The notes under the pieces are model-generated. The model made no database searches. It saw only the letters and a list, made by a program, of their open reading frames with translations, and had not been told where the DNA came from. A stretch of DNA of 64,000 nt from Tetragenococcus koreensis (GTDB lineage: Bacteria > Bacillota > Bacilli > Lactobacillales > Enterococcaceae): contig NZ_CP027786.1 in NCBI RefSeq assembly GCF_003795145.1, positions 2,604,001 through 2,668,000 on the forward strand, given 5' to 3'. Position 1 is the stretch's first letter. The number at the start of each line of letters is the position of its first letter. Made by a program: the position numbers and the translations under genes. Below, in pieces: positions 24,403 through 37,507 of this stretch.

Positions 24403-25770
24403 TCAACTATTTTTAGTACGCCAAAAGTGGCGCACGCAAGCCAAGATAATAAGGATAAGTAAAACGAATAATATCAGAAGGGCTACTTGTGAGCCCAGCG
24501 TAGTTCCTTTTAGATAGTCAGGGTTCCTTTGTTGGAAGCTATTGATCACACTAGCGACGATTGCAGTAGCTACCGCACCAGAAAATTGTTGCAGCGTGTT
24601 AAAGAAGGTGTTGCCATCGCCGTATTCTTCAGGGGTTAAAAGGTTCATACCACTTGTCATCATATTACTATAGGAAAAGCCGATGCCTAACATATAAAAT
24701 ACATGCCCTGCGACTAAGCCAAGCAAGCTTGGTTGATTGAGTAAAATAGTTAAAGCCAGCCAACCAATGGCGGCTAACGTTAATCCGATTAAGATGGGCC
24801 TTTTAGCCCCGTGTTTATCTAATACGCGTCCAGAAATAGGTGCCAGAATAGCGCCTATGGCTGCTCCGGGTAGCATAACTAGCCCTGCAATAAATGCATT
24901 GTCTCCTAGAACAATCTGTACAAAATTAGGAAGGACAAAGGAAATCCCTAAAAGTAAGAACTGACAAACCAGAAAACCACATAAGAACAAGTCAAATGCT
25001 TTGTTTTTTAGCACGTCAATTCTCACTAAAGGCTGTTGTGCTTTAGAAGTTCGTTGTAAGAAAATAATTAATCCTATTGCGCCAACCAATAGCGGGATTA
25101 GACTTTTCAACGTACCCATTTGATTGAGAAAAACTAATAAACCACTAAATAATAACCCGATGCCCACGAGACTGAATAGATCGAGCGAACTGCTTTTTTG
25201 CACCTTTATTTCAGGAATAGCGTATAGCCCCATAATAAGAGAGAGCAGTAAAACCGGTATTAAAAATAAAAAGATATAATGCCAAGAAATGATGGAAGTC
25301 AGCAAACCGCCATAGGTAGGGCCAATAGCTGGTGCGATCGATGTCGTAAGTGTACCAACGCCCATCATGCTTCCGCGTTTTTCCAAAGGCGTAAACGTTA
25401 AAATGATATGAAACATCAATGGTAAAGCAATCCCTGTGCCGATCCCTTGCAACAGGCGACCGAAAAGTAAGATCAAAAAAGTGGGGGAGATAAAGTCGGT
25501 AATCAGGCCAACAATAAAAAAGAGATTGGCGATGACAAATAATTTGCGAATTGAAAAGTTTTTGATTAAATAGTTCGAAAAAGGAACCATAATGGAAATA
25601 ACTAATAAATAAATCGTAGTTACCCATTGGACCGTTGAAGTCGAAATACTAAATTCTGAAATTAGCGTAGGAAAGGTGACATTCATCGCTGTTTCGATCA
25701 ATACCCCCGAAAACGACATAATCCCAGCAGCTAAAACGGCTGGTAGTAAATTGATTTTTGCTTTTTCCAT
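24403..25770 (-). CDS. MFS drug efflux transporter, DHA2 (EmrB/QacA-like) family
   Basis: A 455-aa membrane protein with about 13-14 spans. Antiporter motif C is APAIGPTYGGLL (about residues 143-154), followed by SWHYIFLFLIPV; motif A-like GRVLDKHGAKRP is near 310. Such proteins export cationic drugs, dyes or antibiotics by proton antiport. AAAGGGG precedes ATG. The 108-nt leader holds a short peptide frame and a terminator, suggesting induction by a ribosome-targeting compound (inference). The end of the gene touches an IS remnant. Confidence 0.85.
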   Translation of the reverse strand: MEKAKINLLPAVLAAGIMSFSGVLIETAMNVTFPTLISEFSISTSTVQWVTTIYLLVISIMVPFSNYLIKNFSIRKLFVIANLFFIVGLITDFISPTFLILLFGRLLQGIGTGIALPLMFHIILTFTPLEKRGSMMGVGTLTTSIAPAIGPTYGGLLTSIISWHYIFLFLIPVLLLSLIMGLYAIPEIKVQKSSSLDLFSLVGIGLLFSGLLVFLNQMGTLKSLIPLLVGAIGLIIFLQRTSKAQQPLVRIDVLKNKAFDLFLCGFLVCQFLLLGISFVLPNFVQIVLGDNAFIAGLVMLPGAAIGAILAPISGRVLDKHGAKRPILIGLTLAAIGWLALTILLNQPSLLGLVAGHVFYMLGIGFSYSNMMTSGMNLLTPEEYGDGNTFFNTLQQFSGAVATAIVASVINSFQQRNPDYLKGTTLGSQVALLILFVLLILIILACVRHFWRTKNS

Positions 25771-25796
25771 TTCTATACCCCTTTAAAAAATTCATT

Positions 25797-25913
25797 AAAA
25801 AAGAGACTGTCTCTAAATGAATAGAAACCGCCTCTTTCTCGACACGTAGCCTCTACGTGTTATCTGTACGATCATTGCAAAAATATTATAAAATGGTTTT
25901 TGTTTTGGGTCAA
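25797..25913 (-). promoter_or_regulatory. Promoter, leader peptide and attenuator of the MFS efflux gene
   Basis: On the minus strand: -35 TTGACC (25908-25913), 17-bp spacer, -10 TATAAT (25885-25890). Transcription should start near 25878, only about 3 nt before an ATG at 25875 that opens a 20-codon, Arg-rich frame (MIVQITRRGY...) ending at about 25813. Inside it lies hairpin ACACGTAG/CTACGTGT (25842-25860). The frame ends within a terminator: AAAGAG..GTTTCT pairing with AGAGAC..CTCTTT, then a T-run (25797-25837). The layout is that of a ribosome-mediated attenuator. Confidence 0.6.
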
Positions 25914-25922
25914 GTTAAAATT

Positions 25923-26432
25923 TTAGTGCATCAGATCATCTGCTCTATCTGGATATTGGTGTGCTAAACGGCTCGCACCAGAGGCAGCGATTGCTCCAAC
26001 AATATCATCTAAAAAAGTATGCACACGCGGACCCTCATGATCGTTTAGCATTTGCAAAATACCAGGTTTTACTTTATCGATATAGCCATAGTTGGTAAAA
26101 CCAATCGATCCATAGACGTTGACAATGGAAAGAGCTAATATTTCATCAATCCCGTAAAGTCCTTCATCTTGGGAAACAATTTCTTGCAATGGCTGTAGTA
26201 GTTGATCTTCTTCTGCCAAGACATCTAGTTGGATACCGGTTAAAATTGCATTATGAACTTCTCTTTTAGATAACACAGAATCAACGCTTTCGACACAATT
26301 TTCTAAAGATAAGCCTGGAATGTAATCTTTTTGCAAATACATGACTAATTTGGCGATATCAATGACTGAAACGCCACGTTCCTTTAATAGTTCACGTGCT
26401 TTTTCTTCTAATGTTTTTGTTTCTAAAACCAT
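25923..26432 (-). CDS. pgpA: Phosphatidylglycerophosphatase A family protein
   Basis: A 169-aa PgpA/YutG-like protein. ATG 26432 was chosen for the AGGAGG 8 bp upstream; the frame extends further but into the neighbouring gene. Features: AKLVMYLQKDYIPGL (about 26-40), SIVNVYGSIGFTNYGYIDK (about 101-119) and HTFLDDIVGAIAASGASRLA (about 136-155), the conserved DDxxGA-type motif. The Firmicutes branch is soluble and short. Expected to dephosphorylate phosphatidylglycerol phosphate. It follows the FNR-type reductase gene on the same strand. Confidence 0.75.
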   Translation of the reverse strand: MVLETKTLEEKARELLKERGVSVIDIAKLVMYLQKDYIPGLSLENCVESVDSVLSKREVHNAILTGIQLDVLAEEDQLLQPLQEIVSQDEGLYGIDEILALSIVNVYGSIGFTNYGYIDKVKPGILQMLNDHEGPRVHTFLDDIVGAIAASGASRLAHQYPDRADDLMH

Positions 26433-26454
26433 AAATGAAACCTCCTGTTTATGT

Positions 26455-27429
26455 TCATTGGAAAAGACTTGTCGAATGCATAGGTTGCGTCCGATTTTTA
26501 GGATCAATATAATGAAGGGCATTGTTTACCGCTGTGGGCGCTTCACCGAAACCGGTGGCGATTAGATCCACTTTCCCATCATACAAAGTGATGTCGCCAC
26601 AACAATAAACCCCATCTCTAGAACTTTTCATATCCGAATTCACAGGGATTCCTTGACGACTGCTGTTAATTTGCCATTCTTTTAGATCTAAATTCGTAGA
26701 AAATCCATAATTTACAATTAAATAATCGACAGCTAAATCAGCCGTTTCATCACTTTTAGCGACTTGTAAATGCAGTGTATCCAGGCTTTGTTCTCCTTTT
26801 ACCCCTCGGATAATATAAGGAGTTAAAATTTGCACAGAAGAGTTTTTTAATTGCTGAATACTGTGTTCGTGGGCTCGAAATTTGTCGCGCCGATGAACAA
26901 TGGAGACTTCTTTAGCAATCGGTTCTAACATGAGAGCCCAATCGACCGCTGAATCACCACCACCAGCGATCACGACTTTTTTACCAGCATATTTCATAAG
27001 ATCTGAAATAAAATAATCGATCCCATTATTTTCAAACTTTTCTGCTTGTTCTACGCGCAACCTGCGCGGTTGAAAAGAACCATTCCCCAAAGCCAAAATA
27101 ACGGCCTTTGAATAGTGGGTACGTTGATTGGTGACAATTTCAATCAAATCATCTTGGTAGTTGAGCTTTACCACTTCTTCTTCTAAACAATAGCGATGAT
27201 TAAACATCGTAAGTTGCTTTTCTAAATTTTGCGCTAATTCATCTGCTTTAATTTTAGGAAATCCGGGGATATCATAAATATATTTTTCTGGATATAATGT
27301 TGTTAATTGTCCGCCTAATTTGGGCAGGGTGTCGATAATTTTTGTTTTGGCATTACGCATGCCGGCATAAAAAGCAGCAAACATTCCAGCCGGCCCAGCG
27401 CCAACGATTGTGATATCATATACATCCAT
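26455..27429 (-). CDS. Ferredoxin/flavodoxin-NADP(+) reductase, TrxR-like (YumC type)
   Basis: A 324-aa flavoprotein. FAD loop IVGAGPAGMFAAFYAG (about 8-23), NADPH loop VIAGGGDSAVDWAL (about 152-165) and CCGDIT..GKVDLIATGFGEA (about 277-298). It lacks the CxxC redox pair of thioredoxin reductase, which identifies the bacterial FNR group. ATG 27429 (MDVYD) was chosen because AAGGAG lies about 8 bp upstream; a longer start would read through that site. Supplies or takes electrons from ferredoxin or flavodoxin. Confidence 0.85.
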   Translation of the reverse strand: MDVYDITIVGAGPAGMFAAFYAGMRNAKTKIIDTLPKLGGQLTTLYPEKYIYDIPGFPKIKADELAQNLEKQLTMFNHRYCLEEEVVKLNYQDDLIEIVTNQRTHYSKAVILALGNGSFQPRRLRVEQAEKFENNGIDYFISDLMKYAGKKVVIAGGGDSAVDWALMLEPIAKEVSIVHRRDKFRAHEHSIQQLKNSSVQILTPYIIRGVKGEQSLDTLHLQVAKSDETADLAVDYLIVNYGFSTNLDLKEWQINSSRQGIPVNSDMKSSRDGVYCCGDITLYDGKVDLIATGFGEAPTAVNNALHYIDPKNRTQPMHSTSLFQ

Positions 27430-27569
27430 ATTGTGACTCCTTTTCATATAAAACCTACTGAGTTTCAACACATTAGCTACATTATAACAAAGAAATTAAA
27501 GCGTGGCATTTTTAATATTTTTTGCTATGATAAAAGAGCAGTAAGTAAATTTTTAGAGGAGGAATTTTT

Positions 27570-28157
27570 TTGTCTGAATTTCCACAAATTGATTTAGCAA
27601 AACAAGAAGGGCCACAAGCTGTCATTCAAACCAACCATGGGGCGATTACAGTGCAACTATTTGAAAAAAACGCTCCAAAAACAGTAAAGAACTTTATCGA
27701 ATTAGCAAAAAAACAATATTATGATGGGGTTATTTTTCATCGGATTATCCCTGACTTTATGATTCAAGGGGGCGATCCAACAGGCACTGGCATGGGTGGC
27801 GAAAGTATTTACGGCGATAAGTTTGAAGACGAATTTAGTAGTGAGTTATTCAACTTACGTGGCGCTTTGTCGATGGCTAATGCCGGACCTAATACTAATG
27901 GTAGCCAATTTTTTATTGTTACCAATAAGAATATGCCCGAAAATATGATGGGACAAATGCAAGACGCGGGCTTTCCTGCTGAAATTATTGAAGCATATAA
28001 AAACGGCGGAACCCCTTGGCTTGATTTCCGCCACACAGTCTTTGGTCAAGTGATTGACGGGATGGATGTCGTTGAAAAAATTGAAAATGTTAAAACAGGG
28101 GCTCAAGACCGCCCAGTGGATGAGGTCATCATTAATACAATTGAAATAAAAGATTGA
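27570..28157 (+). CDS. Cyclophilin-type peptidyl-prolyl cis-trans isomerase
   Basis: A 195-aa single-domain cyclophilin. TTG start with GAGGAGG about 9 bp upstream. Motifs: FHRIIPDFMIQGGDPTGTG (about 52-70, catalytic Arg), MANAGPNTNGSQFFIV (about 100-115) and FGQVIDGMDVV (about 155-165). No signal peptide, so a cytoplasmic folding helper. An insertion (ENMMGQMQDAG..) near 122-140 is typical of lactic acid bacteria. Monocistronic; a two-way terminator follows. Confidence 0.9.
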   Translation: MSEFPQIDLAKQEGPQAVIQTNHGAITVQLFEKNAPKTVKNFIELAKKQYYDGVIFHRIIPDFMIQGGDPTGTGMGGESIYGDKFEDEFSSELFNLRGALSMANAGPNTNGSQFFIVTNKNMPENMMGQMQDAGFPAEIIEAYKNGGTPWLDFRHTVFGQVIDGMDVVEKIENVKTGAQDRPVDEVIINTIEIKD

Positions 28158-28159
28158 TA

Positions 28160-28215
28160 AAAAATTGGCATATAGTGCAAACTTACAAGTTTTGCATTAT
28201 ACGCCAATTTTTATT
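28160..28215. terminator. Two-way terminator between the cyclophilin and PatB-like genes
   Basis: AAAAATTGGC (28160-28169) pairs with GCCAATTTTT (28203-28212), with an inner stem around TGCAAA/TTTGCA. T-runs flank both sides, and the two genes converge here. Confidence 0.85.
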
Positions 28216-29378
28216 TAATTAAATGCAGCGGCAATTCTTTGCAGGCCCTCTTTTAAAGTAGAATGAGGACAAGCAAGATTAATGCGCATATGTTGTGTCC
28301 CCTGTTCGCCATAAGAAATCCCAGGATTTAATACCACTTTAGCTTCATTGATTAATTTTTCTTCTAATTGTTTATCCGTCAAATGATAAGCAGAAAAATC
28401 TAACCACATGAGATAGGTTGCTTCTGGTTTGCTTACTTTAACATCAGGCAATTCTTTTTGGAAAAAGTTATAGGTTATATCAATATTTTCTTTTAAATAA
28501 TCCAATAATTCATTAAGCCAAGCTTCGCCGCCCTCATAAGCAGCTTGCGTGCCAATCATTCCAAAAGTGTTGATGTCATTTTGGTGATTTTGCTTTTGTA
28601 TTTTTTCAAATGTTTGCTTCAATTCCGGATTTTTAATGAAAACCATTGAATTTTTGATACCTGCTAGATTGAAGGTTTTTGTGGCGGCAGTTAGTACAAT
28701 GGAGAAATCTTTAAATGAAGGATCAGCATTTTGAAAAGTCGTAAATGTTTTTGGTTGATAAATAATATCTTGGTGAATTTCGTCGCTGACTACAATGACA
28801 TTGTATTTTTTACAAAGATTGCCAACCTGTTGTAATTCGTCTTTGCTCCAAACACGCCCTCCTGGATTATGCGGATTACATAAAATAAATAGTTTAACGT
28901 CTTCTTCTTGAATCAAACGTTCCATCTCAGCAAAGTTCATTTTAAATTTGTCGTCGGTAAATAGTTTACTGCGAACCAGCTTGCGATTATTTTCTTCCAC
29001 ACTTTCGGCAAAAGGTGGATAAACAGGATCGTGAATCAGTACTGTATCACCAGGTTGGGTATAGGATTGTACATTAAGAGCGATGCTGGGCACAACTCCG
29101 CTGCTAAATAAGATGTCTTCTTTTTTTATCGTAAAGTCATGTCGCCTTTTTTGCCAGCTAATAATGGCATCATATAACGAATCAGGAACGATTGAGTAGC
29201 CAAAGACGCCTTGGTTTAAATAAGTTTGAAAAGCAGACTGAACGGCTGCGGGGGCTTTAAAGTCCATATCAGCTACCCACATAGGTAATAAACCTTCTTG
29301 TTTGTAAGTTGCCTCTAAGGTATCCCACTTGACACTTTGCGTTTTTTTACGGTCTACAATTTGATCGAATTGGCTCAT
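28215..29378 (-). CDS. MalY/PatB-family aminotransferase (probable cystathionine beta-lyase)
   Basis: A 387-aa fold-type I PLP enzyme. Diagnostic segments: LPMWVADMDFKAPAAV (about 31-46), LFILCNPHNPGGRVW (about 158-172), VVSDEIHQDIIY (about 195-206) and the PLP lysine in TAATKTFNLAGIKNS (about 233-247). MalY/PatB proteins cleave cystathionine or cysteine C-S bonds, and some act as regulators. GGAGGAG precedes ATG. Single gene. Confidence 0.85.
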   Translation of the reverse strand: MSQFDQIVDRKKTQSVKWDTLEATYKQEGLLPMWVADMDFKAPAAVQSAFQTYLNQGVFGYSIVPDSLYDAIISWQKRRHDFTIKKEDILFSSGVVPSIALNVQSYTQPGDTVLIHDPVYPPFAESVEENNRKLVRSKLFTDDKFKMNFAEMERLIQEEDVKLFILCNPHNPGGRVWSKDELQQVGNLCKKYNVIVVSDEIHQDIIYQPKTFTTFQNADPSFKDFSIVLTAATKTFNLAGIKNSMVFIKNPELKQTFEKIQKQNHQNDINTFGMIGTQAAYEGGEAWLNELLDYLKENIDITYNFFQKELPDVKVSKPEATYLMWLDFSAYHLTDKQLEEKLINEAKVVLNPGISYGEQGTQHMRINLACPHSTLKEGLQRIAAAFN

Positions 29379-29466
29379 GGTTCTCCTCCTTTTATAGTGA
29401 TTTATTCACTACTTCATTTTTCATCTAATTACTAGTATAATAAAATTTGTGAAAAGAGGGAAAGAT

Positions 29467-29832
29467 ATGACTTATAAAATTGGAGAAATTTTAACAGGGA
29501 CAGTCACCGGTGTTCAAACTTATGGGGCTTTTGTCTCTTTGGATGCCCATACGCAAGGATTGATTCATATTTCAGAAATTCAATCCGGCTTTACGAAAAA
29601 TATACGCGACGTTGTCCAAATAGGTGAGAAGTTGCAAGTACAAATTATTGATATCGATGAATATACCCAAAAAATCAGTCTTTCAAGACGCACACTTGAA
29701 AAACAATTTGTACGCCCACCTTATCATAGGAAACATTACTTTACAGATAAAAATAAACAAATCGGATTTCAGACGATTGATGAACACTTACCCGGATGGA
29801 TTGATGAAGCAATGGACATTCTTTCATCATGA
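29467..29832 (+). CDS. S1-domain RNA-binding protein (CvfD/GSP13 type)
   Basis: A 121-aa protein with one S1 domain at about residues 3-75 (GEILTGTVTGVQTYGAFVSL, HISEIQSGF, VQIIDIDEYTQKISLSRR) and a C-terminal tail. CvfD/YugI proteins bind ribosomes or mRNA and affect stress response. ATG 29467 has AGAGGG 6 bp upstream; a GTG 18 bp earlier is less likely. Confidence 0.8.
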   Translation: MTYKIGEILTGTVTGVQTYGAFVSLDAHTQGLIHISEIQSGFTKNIRDVVQIGEKLQVQIIDIDEYTQKISLSRRTLEKQFVRPPYHRKHYFTDKNKQIGFQTIDEHLPGWIDEAMDILSS

Positions 29833-29922
29833 AAAAATTATCATGAAAGTTTCGCAAAATAGATAATATCGTGTTAAAATGGACGCTACGAAGAAAAGTA
29901 GAATGGGTCGAGGTGAAAAAAA

Positions 29923-30285
29923 TTGAGTGATAAAAAAGTTGCCGGCACAGTGATTCTTCATTTAGAAGATGGATCCAAAAAATTCTTAGTAAGAACAATA
30001 AATGACGGACTAGCTTTAGCATTTACGGATTTTTCCGCTGAACAAACAGGCTTAGCAAATATTCTTCAGATTTTAAAAGAGGAAGTGCAACTTGATATTG
30101 AAAATATTCAATTAGTTGAATTGACCAATGGACAAATTCAAGATATAAATGTTCCTCTGTTTGTTTTTGATGCACAAGAAAATCAACAACAAGCAGAACT
30201 CCCCGATGAATATTATTGGGCTAACGCACAAACTTTTCGAGAAATCATTCAAGATATGGATATTGAAGGGATGCCTTTCTTCTAA
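29923..30285 (+). CDS. Conserved hypothetical protein (120 aa)
   Basis: Not recognised. TTG start with GAGGTG upstream. Residues 1-35 form two or three beta-strands (GTVILHLEDGSKKFLVRTI), then NILQILKEEVQLDIENIQLVE and a C-terminal helix (YYWANAQTFREIIQDMDIEG). Acidic and soluble, with no cysteines, signal or membrane segment. The layout loosely recalls a small NUDIX-like or ribosome-associated fold, but no catalytic box is seen. Stands alone just before the rRNA operon. Confidence 0.6.
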   Translation: MSDKKVAGTVILHLEDGSKKFLVRTINDGLALAFTDFSAEQTGLANILQILKEEVQLDIENIQLVELTNGQIQDINVPLFVFDAQENQQQAELPDEYYWANAQTFREIIQDMDIEGMPFF

Positions 30286-30466
30286 GGCTGCCGATCATTT
30301 TTACTACTTTATTTTAATTGGTTAATGAAAGAACAATTTGTTTTTTAACTTTCTGCTTAAAATAATAAAAAAGGATTTGTTTTTTTGTTGACCTCCAATA
30401 AGATTCGTGATAAATTAATTGAGGTTGATCGTTCATTTGAACGTTTTACCGAATTAAAAAAAGTTA

Positions 30467-30495
30467 TTGACGTTATATTATCGAAGTGATAAGAT
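30467..30495 (+). promoter_or_regulatory. rRNA operon promoter P1
   Basis: TTGACG (30467-30472), 17-bp spacer, TAAGAT (30490-30495). Confidence 0.7.
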
Positions 30496-30559
30496 AATCA
30501 AGTCGCAAATTTTCGTATTAATAAATTTGTGGCAATCGTAAAACTTTTGAAATTAAGCA

Positions 30560-30588
30560 TTGACAAAACTTTGTCACGCTGATAAGAT
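30560..30588 (+). promoter_or_regulatory. rRNA operon promoter P2
   Basis: TTGACA (30560-30565), 17-bp spacer, TAAGAT (30583-30588). Exactly 93 bp after P1 with the same -10. Confidence 0.8.
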
Positions 30589-30766
30589 ATAAAAGTTGCT
30601 ACGGCGACAAACAGTAGACCTTTGAAAACTGAACAAAGCAAGCAAACGAACCAATGTGTAGGGCGCTTCTAATAGAAGCAACAAACATTAACAACAACGC
30701 AAGCAAGACGCAAGCGTAAAAGTAACAAGAGCTGAAACGATCAACGGTGTTGATCGATCAAATTCA

Positions 30767-35472
<4,706 letters not shown>

Positions 35473-35558
35473 CAGGTTCAAGGGTTTTCGGTTGCGAATG
35501 GAGGTTGTTTTTCATCCAGTTTTGAGAGAACGAAAGGTTCACTCAACATGATTTTGTG

Positions 35559-35675
35559 TGTGGTGGCGATCGCAAGAAGGAGACACCTGTTCCCATGCCG
35601 AACACAGTCGTTAAGCTTCTTAGCGCCAATTGTAGTGAGGGGTTATCCCCTTGTGAGAGTCGGACGTCGCCACGC
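35559..35675 (+). rRNA. 5S ribosomal RNA
   Basis: About 117 nt. TGTGGTGGCGAT at the 5' end pairs with GTCGCCACGC at the 3' end; the internal CCGAACACAG loop is present. Confidence 0.93.
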
Positions 35676-35688
35676 GGAAAATCATTAT

Positions 35689-35762
35689 TCCGGCATAGCT
35701 CAGTTGGTAGTAGCGCATGACTGTTAATCATGATGTCGTAGGTTCGAGTCCTACTGCCGGAG
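35689..35762 (+). tRNA. tRNA-Asn (GTT)
   Basis: Acceptor TCCGGCA/TGCCGGA with discriminator G, anticodon loop CTGTTAA (GTT), T-loop GGTTCGAGTCC. No encoded CCA. Sits 13 bp after 5S and is probably part of the rRNA transcript. Confidence 0.95.
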
Positions 35763-35777
35763 TTAATTAATAATTGT

Positions 35778-35819
35778 AAAAGCGATCAGGAAAAATTCAT
35801 TCCTTGGTCGCTTTTTTTA
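35778..35819 (+). terminator. Terminator of the rRNA operon
   Basis: AAAAGCGATCAGG pairs with CCTTGGTCGCTTTT, then TTT, 16 bp after tRNA-Asn. Confidence 0.85.
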
Positions 35820-35951
35820 CTATAAAGAAGCATATCTTTTTAAGAGAGATAGTAAGAAAATTGACTCAATGATTTTCCTATTAACTTTTATTAAGTAAAA
35901 TGATAAAAAAGCCTTTTTGCATAACTATTACAATTTGAAGAATAGGTATTC

Positions 35952-36229
35952 TTGAGTAACGAATCATTCTTTCTTTACTCATTATCAACTTATTGAGGAA
36001 GACTTTTCTTTTCCTTTACTCAACTTTTAGCTATTGAGTAGTGAATCGTCATTTCATTCCTCATTTTCCGTCTATTTTCGCCACTTTAGCGAATTTTTCT
36101 TTGTTCTTGAGTAACGAATCGTGTTTTCTTTATTCGTTATTAAATTATTGAGGAAAACTTTTCTATTTCATTCCTCATTTTTTGTCAATTGAGTAAAATT
36201 TTTTTACATTATTACTCAGATCCTTACTA
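35952..36229. repeat. 41-bp-period hairpin repeat, 3+3 units with a 32-bp middle (locus R2)
   Basis: Units beginning TTGAG start at 35952, 35993, 36034, then a 32-bp spacer unit (36075-36106), then 36107, 36148 and 36189. Each has a TGAGTA or TGAGGA arm matched about 20 bases later by TACTCA or TCCTCA. It fills the gap between tRNA-Asn and the HAD gene. No coding potential. Confidence 0.85.
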
Positions 36230-36374
36230 TAAAAGTTCAATCACCTTTATTTGGTAAAAACGAATCAAGAATGCTAAGTGTGTAAAAACTATTATAGTCA
36301 ACAAATGTAATTTTAGTTTATTGAAAAAGAAAAAATATGCTAGAATAAACATTAGAGAAGGAGATGAGATCCTA

Positions 36375-37016
36375 TTGCAGAAAACGAAAATTTTATTTGA
36401 CTTAGATGGAACAATTATTGACTCAAGTGCGGGCATTTACGCTTCGCTTAATTATGCGATGAAGGAAATGAATCGTGCGCCACTTTCCCAAAAAACGTTA
36501 AAATCTTTTATCGGTCCGCCTTTGATTGATTCTTTTGTCAAAATAGGTATGTCCAAACAAGAGGCAAAAGAAGCTGTGGACCATTATCGAACTCTTTATA
36601 AAGAAAAAGGAATGTACCAAGTTTCTCCCTATAATGGTATAGAAGAGGTTTTAACTCAACTTAGTAAAAAGTATGAATTGTTTATTGCTACATCGAAGCC
36701 AGAATTTTTTGCGATAAAAATCGTTGATCATTTAGGATATTCTAAATTTTTGAACGCGGTCTACGGAGCAGACTTGAAAGGAGTTCGTTCTGATAAAACA
36801 GCGGTAATCCATGATGCTTTAAAAGCGGAAAAAATTGAAGACCTCTCAACTGTGGTTATGGTTGGTGATCGTGCTCATGATATAACTGGAGCTATAGAGA
36901 ATCAAATTGACAACGTTGGGGTACTCTATGGTTTTGGCGATAAAGAAGAATTGTTAAAAGCTGGTACACAAACAATAGTAGAAAAACCAATGGATCTTTT
37001 GGAAATTTTCCAATAA
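36375..37016 (+). CDS. HAD-superfamily phosphatase, phosphoglycolate-phosphatase-like
   Basis: A 213-aa protein. HAD motif I ILFDLDGTIIDSS (Asp9, Asp11), cap helices, motif II FIATSKP (about 101-107), motif IV VMVGDRAHDITGA (about 163-175). TTG 36375 was chosen: AAGGAG lies 11 bp before it and it places motif I at residue 7. Similar to Gph/PpaX-like enzymes; the substrate is unknown. Single gene before tRNA-Thr. Confidence 0.8.
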   Translation: MQKTKILFDLDGTIIDSSAGIYASLNYAMKEMNRAPLSQKTLKSFIGPPLIDSFVKIGMSKQEAKEAVDHYRTLYKEKGMYQVSPYNGIEEVLTQLSKKYELFIATSKPEFFAIKIVDHLGYSKFLNAVYGADLKGVRSDKTAVIHDALKAEKIEDLSTVVMVGDRAHDITGAIENQIDNVGVLYGFGDKEELLKAGTQTIVEKPMDLLEIFQ

Positions 37017-37098
37017 ACTAACTGTTTAGTAGAAAAGTATAAAATGTTGTTGACAAGTATAGTCGTTTTAGGTATCCTATATCTTGTGCGAAATAAGT

Positions 37099-37171
37099 GC
37101 CGTCTTAGCTCAGTCGGTAGAGCACCACCATGGTAAGGTGGGGGTCGCCGGTTCGAGTCCGGCAGACGGCT
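37099..37171 (+). tRNA. tRNA-Thr (GGT)
   Basis: Acceptor GCCGTCT/AGACGGC with discriminator T, anticodon stem CCACC/GGTGG, loop ATGGTAA (anticodon GGT), T-loop GGTTCGAGTCC. No CCA encoded. Its last bases and terminator have a second copy at 48381. Confidence 0.93.
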
Positions 37172-37177
37172 TTGCTT

Positions 37178-37209
37178 GGAACCTTGATATGTCAAGGTTC
37201 TTTTTTTAT
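37178..37209 (+). terminator. Terminator of tRNA-Thr
   Basis: GAACCTTGA/TCAAGGTTC hairpin followed by seven T. Confidence 0.85.
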
Positions 37210-37371
37210 GCTTACACCAATAATTTACCTATGTTTGAGAATTTTGGGACGAAATTGGGAGGAGATTTTATTCCTCGAAAAGATCAGAAAAGCGTTGGGC
37301 AGATTCTTTATGGATTTGTGGCCGAACATGGGAATACATATTTATGGAGGGACATTACTATTTTTATGTTT
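37210..37371. other. Gene-free stretch after tRNA-Thr
   Basis: Two overlapping short open frames exist in 37200-37417 without ribosome sites. Both read into the tRNA upstream and neither resembles a known protein. May be degraded coding sequence. Confidence 0.3.
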
Positions 37372-37415
37372 TAAAAAAGTGGCAGTCGATAGTTTTTTAA
37401 GTATCAGCTGCCATT
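37372..37415 (-). terminator. Terminator of the minus-strand LysR gene
   Basis: On the minus strand ATGGCAGCTGATA pairs imperfectly with TATCGACTGCCAC, followed by TTTTTT. It lies about 90 bp after the lysR stop. Confidence 0.65.
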
Positions 37416-37507
37416 AAATATTTAGTTAGAAAAATCGTCGCCAAATATGTATTTAAAACCAAATACGAATAGATTCATGGATAGGAATTTTTAGTGTAGC
37501 ATAGAAT

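Noticed and set aside
30385-30489. A 34-codon frame with TTG start and weak AAGGA just before the rRNA operon
   Set aside because: Its end overlaps rRNA promoter P1, the start is poorly placed, and no family is recognisable. Probably chance.
37200-37417. Short frames after tRNA-Thr as a gene
   Set aside because: They run back into the tRNA, lack ribosome sites and match nothing recognisable.
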